This document shows positions 56,081 to 64,000 of a stretch of DNA of 64,000 nt, one piece after another. Source of the DNA: Carnegiea gigantea (taxonomy: Eukaryota; Streptophyta; Magnoliopsida; Caryophyllales; Cactaceae). The notes beneath the pieces are model-generated. The model saw nothing but the letters and a program-made list of their open reading frames with translations, was not told where the DNA came from and did not search any database. The stretch is from contig JAKOGI010000446.1 of assembly GCA_029747015.1 (NCBI GenBank), positions 439,001 to 503,000 on the forward strand, in the 5' to 3' direction. The position numbers and the translations under genes are program-made. The first letter of the stretch is position 1, and the number at the start of each line of letters is the position of its first letter.

Positions 56081-59000
56081 CGAAGAGTTATAAGGAAGCC
56101 CTAACTAATTTTCCTTCATTTTATTTGTGTGGGAAGTGATGAAAGGTGAATCAAATCACATTAAAGCATTTTTTTATACATATTATCTGCAAAGAAAAAT
56201 GGTTAAATAGGTAGCATATATAAACATGGAAGGTATACATTTTTATATTTATTATACGTTTGGACCACTATGTTGTTTGCAGTTCTAAAAATCATCAACT
56301 TGATATTTTGTAGTTAGTTAAGGTGGAACATTCAATAATTTGATTTCAAAGCATTTACAAGTTATTTACAACAATTTCAAGCATCTTTTAATTTTCCCCC
56401 TCAGCCAAGCGTCCTTTGATCAATCAATTATTAAAAGGGAATATTCTTTGACAAAAAAGAAAAAAATTAAATGAAAGATATATATTGCACGCATTGACAT
56501 TCTGTATTTATCATTTTTCCTTGATATATGTAACAAAAGAGAAAATTAAATAAAAGATGATGGTAATGTATATCATACACCTAGAAGTGTGTAATTCCAC
56601 TTGCCACATATGTATATTTTTTCAACACGTATTTGTCATATAGATAATTTTTAATATATGGCGCTAATGTGGCCTATAGAAGTACATACACCTATGAGTA
56701 TGATATAGGCTTTGAAAGATGATTGATGAGGAAGTAAATTAAGCAATAAGTCCGATGCCTTCCAAAATGGCTGAGAGCTAGCTGTTGTTGTGATCAGATC
56801 TTTCCTTAATATGTAACAAAACCCTAATAGATCTATGTTTCATTTTTCGCCTCTTAATATACACACAGACACATGCACATGCATATAGGCAAAACGATCT
56901 AAGGTTAATTTTTGATATGTAACAATTTCTTGTAAGTTGTAACTTATGAATCCCAAGCTTATATTCATACCAAATTATTTCAAACCGTAGTTAAAAAAAA
57001 ATAATTAATATGACCATTACAAAGGCCGCCAGCACCTTTATTAGATTTTTTTCTAATTATGTTGCTATCAATTAGTAATAAATATTAGTGCATATTTATG
57101 CCCATTAATTTTTTTATGAACTGTTGATCAAATGTAATGAGCACAATAATAACTCACGTTAACTAGGCAGTTACGGGAGCATTAATGATTCCCATTAATT
57201 TCTTTTATCAGTTAAGAAGCTTAATACTGCTTAAAAATGGATCTAATTAGGGGCTTCTACAACACATCATCTCTTGGTCTCTCATTCGAATCATCAATTG
57301 GGAATGGTGACATTTTTTGGTGGCTTTAGTAGCTACAAGATTACTTTCAACCGTGACACCAATTCAGGTGCAAATTGTGAGTAGCAAACAACAGTCATAT
57401 CATACCACTTCTGCACTATGGTCGGTCCCTATTCTCTAACATGAACGAATTAGGTGACCTTTTTTGACTACCATAATCTTTAAATTATTAGCGAAAATGA
57501 AGATATTAAAGCTGTTGTAGAAAATGCTGGCTAAGTTAGTTATAATGTACTTCAGTATGCTAGAAATTTTAAATTTACTTTCATTATCATTGGCAATACC
57601 TAACAATTATACCTAAGTTTGAAAATTAGTACTTTACATGAAAACACAAAAAGATGTGTCATATACTACAAAAGTGCAAAATCAACCATTGTCTTCGATC
57701 AGCAAAGCCTATATCATACACTCAAGAGTATGTATTCTCCGAAGCGACGTAAGCAAAATATATATTAATAACCGCTCATATGATAAATATACTTTGAAAA
57801 ATGTATATATGTGTAGTAATGAGAATACATACTCCCAGAAATATGTAATAATTCACCTTTTATCAGGGACCCGTCCCCACATATTGCTATCCATCAGAAA
57901 CTCAGAAACGTTAATTTCAATGTGGTTTGGATGAACTAGTATGTAATTAAAAACGAAATAAAATCAAGCAAAATCAATGCATCGTTTGGCACCCGATAAA
58001 GATACTGGCATAACTGTGATTATAATTGAATGTTTTTTTAAAAAAATTATAATTGAACGTTGACAATTGATTAATAAACAAGAAGGTGTTTATCTAAACA
58101 AGTTGCAGACTAACTCAGAAGATATTTATAACTGTAAGGTATAACGGCAGAGCTATCTTTTTTATAACTATACATAAAATATAGCAAACTCAAATTAACT
58201 TACATGAATTCTAGAAACTCCCTTTTAACATGAACTTTTAATTTGGGATTTGATTTCAATTAACATCTAAGGTAGTATTTGGGCGAGAGAAAATTATTTT
58301 TCTAAAAAATAATTTTTTAATCTTCCCTTGTTATATAGATTTTTTTTTTTTTATCAGCCGGTTATATGTGAATTAAGACAACATAAATTATTATTTCATA
58401 AATGAAAACTATAATCTCTATTAATACTGAAAAAATGGGGAAAAAAAAAAAAACCTCCGATTATTTGACAACCTTGTCAGCTAACGAGGTGGTTGCTTCC
58501 ACGACATCAATCTGTTGATATTGATGAAGTGCGCAGGCCAGAAAATGATGATAGTCTTTCCGATACGGGCAAGTCTCATGTTTTATCTTTAAATGACGAA
58601 GTTGGAATAATGCTCCTATTTAATCAGTTTAGGGTTTTATTAATTATGCTAATTACCACTCTTGACATGCATAATTAATTAGCAAGTGGATGGTTTGTTT
58701 ATTGGTTGTATGATCATTAATTCAGCCATGGAATGCGACAATTAACTTGACTTGGAAGTTGCCAGAGCTCAGCTGATCTCAGATTCTCACCAACCGACAA
58801 TCAGTAAAGAAATGAATCGTGAATGCGGTTACTAAAGTGTCACGACCTAATTGCTCCAACAAGTGCGGGGTCCTACTAAACATGTGGTTGTCCGCGTCGG
58901 AGAACCACGATGCCGGGACGGGGGAAAGGGAAGGTGGACGAGGTAATCTAGATCATGGGCTCATAAGCACCATATTCAAGTAATTAGTACAACAAGATCA

Positions 59001-59113
59001 CAAGACGTGTAATGGCAACAAATGGCCCAGCCCACTCCCACCAAATAATTTCATTCCGTGGGCCCGTCAACCCCAAAATTAACAGGTTTGTCAGTTCTTC
59101 TACAAGCCCAAAA
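56081..59113. other. Intergenic, no gene seen
   Basis: AT-rich DNA without a supported gene. A more GC-rich patch at about 58840-58950 stands out in composition but carries no identifiable coding motif. Confidence 0.5.
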
Positions 59114-59150
59114 TTTTCTTTTTCTTTTTCTTTTTCTTTTTCTTTTTTCT
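59114..59150. repeat. (TTTTTC)n microsatellite
   Basis: About six units of a 6-base pyrimidine repeat. Confidence 0.9.
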
Positions 59151-59576
59151 AAAATTTAAAGTGTCGAATGGTTTGTAAGGTGAATGATTCCCACAAATAA
59201 ACGCCAAATGATTAGTATATGGTTTAAATCTGGCTATTCGTTATCTGTTATGTTAATTAGTAAATAAGGTCTTTCGAGTTCTATAAAAAGAAACTTGTAT
59301 TTAAATCCTAGTATTATTGGATTTATATCCCTTTTCATACCCCCAAATAATAAAATTTTAAAAAATGTTCACATTTAAAAATGTGTTTAAATCCTACACT
59401 TGAGTTTTTGTTTTTGTTTTTTAATTACAGCGCTTGAGAGTTGAGAGTAGTACCAACTACCAACTTAGAATAATAATTTTTAAAAGATGGAAACGGCACC
59501 ATGTATGCCATTTTTGACTCGAGATTTTCACCCAATCACTGAAAACTTTTGCATTTGGCTCTTGTTGAGTTTTATA

Positions 59577-60295
59577 GTGTAAGGCCCTATTCTATTTTGC
59601 ATTTTTTTAAGATTTAGCTAAGAGTTTACATCTCCTTATATTTCCTTGCAGCTCCTTATATCTTTAACATAATCCTTATATTTTTTTACATCTCTTTGCA
59701 TCTTATTACATCTTTTTACATCTCCTTACATCTTTTTACATTCCATATAGATTTTCTATAGCATTCAACAGCTCCTTACACTCCTTACAGCTCCTTATAT
59801 CTCCTTACAGCTCCTTACATTATCTTACAGCTCCTTACAGCTTCTTAGAGCTCCTTACATCTCTTTACATCTATTAGCTGTATCTAAACGCGAAATAGAG
59901 CGGAATACTTGCGCTGTAGGGATCGTATGCTCTTCTTGTTATTTCTGAAATTACCGTGCTTATCTACTATTCACAAGAGCATCATAAAACTGACTTTAAC
60001 GCTACTAAAGCCTCACTAGTATTATTGTAGTATCATGGAGGTTTGTTCCTTTAAATTATTCTCATCTTCTTACATCTCATGTAGATTTTCTATAGCATTC
60101 AACAACTCCTTAAATCTATCTTTACTGCTCCTTACAACTTCTTATACTTTCTTACAATTTCTTACATCTCCCTACAGCTCCTTACATCTCCTTGCAGCTC
60201 CTTATACTTTTTACAGTTTTTTACATCTCCTTACATCTATTAGCTGTATCTAAACGCGAAATAGAACAGAATACTGACACTTTAGGGATTGTATG
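59577..60295. repeat. CTCCTTACA minisatellite, TIR-element-like, partly duplicated
   Basis: Two arrays of degenerate CTCCTTACATCT/CTCCTTACAGCT units (about 59635-59880 and 60060-60240). Each array ends in the same sequence: TATCTAAACGCGAAATAG, then a GAATACT motif and a TAGGGAT motif. The left start TAAGGCCCTATTCTATTTTG is roughly inverse to CGCGAAATAGAACAG, so this may be another TIR element with a repeat-built interior and a duplicated right half. The LTR element at 60296 begins at the end of the second copy. Confidence 0.6.
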
Positions 60296-61383
60296 TGATG
60301 TATGTGTGCGTGGAAAGTGATCCAAATCAAACTCAAACTCAAAACAAACCAAAGTGAAAAGAGAAATGAAAGATGGATGAGATGGAAGAAGATCTTCACT
60401 ACACAAGAAAAGGATAGAACAAGATCTTGTAATTTGAGATAATCCTTCACGGAGCCACTCAATGACTTGATTTGGGGCTAATTCTCTTGTCTTAACCAAG
60501 GAATCACTCCAATGGAGAAGATAGAGAACCTAAAACACCACTTGAATTTGCCACAATTCAAGATATAGAATTAGGAATTTTAGATGCACTTTTGAGAAAC
60601 ACATTCAAAGTACTTGTATTACTTTTGGGAATCTCATACAATCTGAATGACAAGCATCACACGCCCCTCCCTTTTTATAAGCTCAGTAAAAGACAATCAA
60701 AAGACTCAATAACTCCTAACAATTAAAACTAGCCAATGAAAAGACTAAGTAAAATGAAAAGACTCATCATAAAGGGGATGGGGGAGGTTACAAGAAATAT
60801 TCTAAGATTTCTATCAGCTGATTCTCCCCATCTAGAAGCATCTAAAACGTGCACAATATCAGCCACACAATCACATGTAACCGAAGACTCTTCATATTCC
60901 CAGAATTAATCCTTGCAGCTGCCTCAACTTCAACAGAGTATATCTTCCAGAATACTCGGCCAAATCACGCGTTCTTAGGCTTGATAGAAAGCCCTGGAAG
61001 TCTATTTTCCATAATGGGCTCATTTGCTCAATTTGGATAAGCGGTTTAAAAGTTATGGCCCAAACAATGCACCTATCTCAGACTAGACTGGATCAGAATA
61101 ATGTACCTTTGAGTGATATTTTGCCCAATCAAATGACGTCCAAATTAAACAAACTTGGGCTTATTTTAAAGCTGAAATCTTAAGCTTCCAAAGCATATGG
61201 GCCCTCAAGTTGTGGGTCTACTTGAGCTTATCCAAAAGTTACCACAGAAATTACCTTCCGCAGGGACGAATCGGGCACTAATTCTTCCGGAAGGAATAAA
61301 ACTTTTCTACAGAAATTATCTTGATTGGGTCTTCCTTGGGCTGGGCTTGATGGTCTTTTGGCCGTTCATGATGGTCTCCATCA
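60296..61383 (-). repeat. 3' LTR of the Ty3/gypsy element
   Basis: 1088 bases, starting TGATGTATGTGTGCG and ending TGGTCTCCATCA. It aligns with the gag-only element's LTR over most of its length (ATTCTCTTGTCTTAACCAAG, CACACAATCACATGTAACCG) but ends in a different 3' section. Confidence 0.9.
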
Positions 61384-64000
61384 TTCCCCCCGGGTGAGTG
61401 AAAGTTTGCCCTCAAACTAGGAAGGGGCTCATCAGTAAAATAGGGGTTAAGGTCGGAGACATTGAATGTAGCTGAAACTCCATAATCTCGAGGAAGATCA
61501 ACCTTGTAAGTATTAGGCCCAACCTTCTCAAGGATCTCAAAGGGCCCATCGAAGCGAGGCATCAACTTAGATTTTCTTTTAGAAGGAAAACGTTCTTTTC
61601 GCAGGTGAATCCAAACCAAGTCTCCAAGCTGAAAATGTACCTCTTTCCGGTGCTTGTTGGCGCTTTGCATAGCTCTCTCATTAGCCTTGGCTATGTTGTC
61701 ACGAACGCGAGCATGAAGTTCTTGAATTTCCTTGGCTCGTTTCTCGGCTTCCCAACTAAGTTTTGTAGGAGTGGGAATAGGAATAAGATCCAACGGACTC
61801 CTGGGATTATAGCCATAGACAACTTGAAAAGGAGAGAGTTGGGTGGACTTGCTAGGCACTCGATTGAATGCAAACTCGCCATGGGGCAACAACTCATCCC
61901 AATTCTTCAAATGCTTCTTCACAAGGACTCGTAGTAAAGTACCCAAAGTTCTATTAGTGACTTCAGTTTGTCCATCGGTTTGGGGATGACATGTTGTGCT
62001 AAACTTGAGTTGAGTACCCAATTTACGCCACAAAGTGAGCCAAAAGTGACTAAGGAACTTAGGGTCACGATCGGATACCATACTCTTAGGAATGCCATGT
62101 AGTCTCACAATTTTCTTGAAGTACAAGTTAGCCACTTGAGTAGCATCATTAGTAGTGTGGCAAGGGATGAAATGCGCCATCTTGGAAAATCGGTCCGCAA
62201 CTACTATAATGGAATCCTTGTTCCTTTGGGTTCTAGGCAAACCCGTAATGAAGTCCAAACTAATATCTTCCCAAGGGGCTTGAGGAATAGGAAGAGGGGA
62301 GTACAAGCCTTGGGGCAACGCATGGCTCTTAGCCATTTGACAAGTAGAACATCTTTTGATGAAATGCTCTACATCTCTTGACAGCTTTGGCCAATAGTAG
62401 TGTTCCTTCAACATTGCTCTTGTCTTCTCTACACCGAAATGGCCGGCTAGGGCTCCTCCGTGTAGCTCTTGGATAAGGAGCTCTCTAAATCCGCATTGAG
62501 GAATGCAAAGGCGTGAGCCTTTAAATAGGAACCCATCTTCTAAGTGAAACAACCCACGGGGGTGCTTAGAACACTTCTCAAAAATATCCTTGAAATCATC
62601 ATCTTTGGAGTACAAGTCTTTCACAATCTCAAAACCAAGTACTTTAGTACTCAAAGTGGAGAGTAACAAGTACCTACGAGAGAGTGCATCGACTCCTTTA
62701 TTGAGAGTCCCCGCCTTATGTTGGATGGTGAAATGGAAGGACTGAAGATACTCTACCCATTTAGCATGTCTAGGGCTGAGTTTGTGTTGTCCTTTAATGT
62801 ACTTGAGAGCCTCATGATCAGAATGGAGAATGAATTCTCCTCCAACAAGATAATGACGCCAATGCTCCAATGCTCTAATGATAGCATAAAACTCCTTGTC
62901 GTAGGTGGAGTACTTCTTCTTGGCATCGTTGAGCTTCTCACTAAAGAAGGCAATGGGTCTCTTCTCTTGAGATAGGACAGCTCCAATTCCTACCTCGGAT
63001 GCATCACATTCAACTTCAAAAACTTTGGCAAAATCGGGCAAGGTCAGGACGGGAGTACTAGTGAGTTTCTTCTTGATCTCTTCCAAGGCTCGTTGTGCTT
63101 GCTCGTTCCAAGAAAATTCTTTGCCTTTAATTACCTCGGTCATAGGAGCCACAATGGTGCTGAAATTTCGGATGAATCTCCGATAAAATGATGCTAGGCT
63201 ATGGAAACTCCTTACTTGAGTGACGGATGTAGGAGTAAGCCATTTTCGGATAGCCTTGATCTTGCTATCATCAACTTGAAGACCTTGGGCGGACACAATG
63301 AAACCCAAGAATACCACTTGAGGGGTGAAGAAATAATATTTCTCTAAATTGCCATAGAGTTGCTCTTGAGAAAGGATCTCCAAAACTTGTTGCAAGTGTT
63401 GGGCATGCTCTTCTTCGGTCTTGCTATAGACCAAAATATCATCAAAGTAGACAACAACACAAATGCCAATGAGGGGCTTTAGAACTTGGTTCATAAGCCT
63501 CATGAAAGTGCTAGGGGCATTAGTAAGCCCAAATGGCATCACAAGCCACTCATACAAACCTCCTTTAGTCTTAAAGGCGGTTTTCCATTCATCACCTTCA
63601 AAGATCTGGATTTAATAGTAGCCACTTCGTAAATCAATCTTGGAAAAGATAGCGGCTTCATAGAGTTCATCAAGTAGATCTTCCAATCTTGGAATAGGAT
63701 ACCAGTACTTGATAGTGATTTTGTTAATAGCCCGACTATCCACACACATGCGCATGCTACCGTCCTTTTCAGGAACAAGGAGGGCGGGCACGACACATGG
63801 ACTCAAACTCTCTCGAATTAAACCCTTAGACAAGAGGTCATCTACGTGTCTTTGGATTTCTTGAGTTTCACTAGGAGACATCCGATAGGCCGGCTTGTTG
63901 GGAAGAACGGAACCGAGAATGAGGTCTATCTTGTGTTGGATGGATCTAGGAGGGGGAAGGCCATGTGGGATCTCTTGTGGAAAGACATGATGGTAGGTTT
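61278..64000 (-). pseudogene. pol: Ty3/gypsy pol: RT, RNase H, integrase with a nonsense codon
   Basis: One frame runs from the window edge to 61278 with a single in-frame TAA at 63612-63614, in reverse transcriptase just after DLRSGY, where relatives read His-Gln. Downstream of the first Met after that stop (63557), a 759-residue ORF contains the RT active site YFDD (37-40), RNase H acidic residues D185, E222 and D247, the integrase zinc finger (H366, H373, C403, C406), and the catalytic triad D435, D496 and E532 with DD35E spacing. A GPF/Y-like module follows (FDGPFEILEKVGPNTY). I see no chromodomain. The frame ends about 105 bases inside the 3' LTR. With the stop the element is probably not autonomous now. 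The N-terminal part (protease, gag) is outside the window. Confidence 0.92.

Larger units (their letters stand above)
60296..64000 (-). mobile_element. Ty3/gypsy LTR retrotransposon, partial (runs off window)
   Basis: Minus-strand element. The left end is its 3' LTR (60296-61383), next comes a purine-rich tract (CCCGGGGGGAA on the minus strand), then pol up to the window edge. The domain order reverse transcriptase, RNase H, integrase defines Ty3/gypsy. The LTR is homologous to those of the gag-only element at 13489-20131, so this may be its enzyme-supplying relative. The left flank GTATG is the candidate target duplication; the right end is outside the window. Confidence 0.9.

Noticed and set aside
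58840..58960. GC-rich patch as a possible gene or solo LTR
   Set aside because: No ORF, terminal motif or repeat partner visible in the window.

Overview
This is a flowering-plant nuclear genome window. Evidence: AT-rich DNA, genes split by GT-AG introns, plant-type Ty3/gypsy retroelements with an initiator-tRNA-Met primer site, an Au-type SINE, several MITE families, and plant-like gene families (TMEM184/DUF300, YIF1, S1/P1-type nucleases). I cannot name the species. Most real genes are multi-exon and their short exons had to be joined by hand; all splice sites given are my reading of the sequence, not RNA evidence.

Layout. 1-3000 is a decayed copy of DNA that recurs at 11113-12635 and 24847-26140, with a small leucine-zipper ORF (minus, 1331-1627) at the junction between the two homologous blocks. 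A two-exon gene for a secreted knottin (six-cysteine) peptide lies at 5051-5497. A hAT-like element, an Au SINE and a divergent tRNA-Asp follow. A TatD-family metal-dependent hydrolase is at 9203-10234. A TMEM184/DUF300 membrane-protein gene runs on the minus strand (20842 to 12668). Its second intron holds a 6.6-kb gag-only LTR retrotransposon with three LTRs, two internal regions and a single 5-bp target-site duplication. A pseudo-tRNA-iMet, a tandemly duplicated TIR element and a four-exon gene for an 84-residue coiled-coil protein (minus, 26346 to 24662) follow.

From 27 to 36 kb there is a fold-back element with a perfect 9-bp target duplication and a YIF1 membrane-trafficking gene (29383-35224) whose first coding intron carries three TIR elements, one nested in another. 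From 36 to 51 kb there are three tandem S1/P1-type nuclease genes on the plus strand, each with nine exons in the same phases. The first two resemble each other; the third is of the BFN1/ENDO1 type and is odd at one zinc-ligand position.

From 51 to 60 kb no protein gene was found, but two paralogous hairpins (52096-52284 and 55585-55787) keep their arms while their loops diverge. Each has a matching TATA box upstream on the minus strand. They look like a duplicated microRNA gene of a family I do not recognise, and are the best candidate here for something undescribed. The window ends in a Ty3/gypsy element (60296 to beyond 64000) with a decayed pol. Its LTR is homologous to that of the gag-only element at 13.5-20.1 kb, so the two look like an autonomous and a non-autonomous partner.
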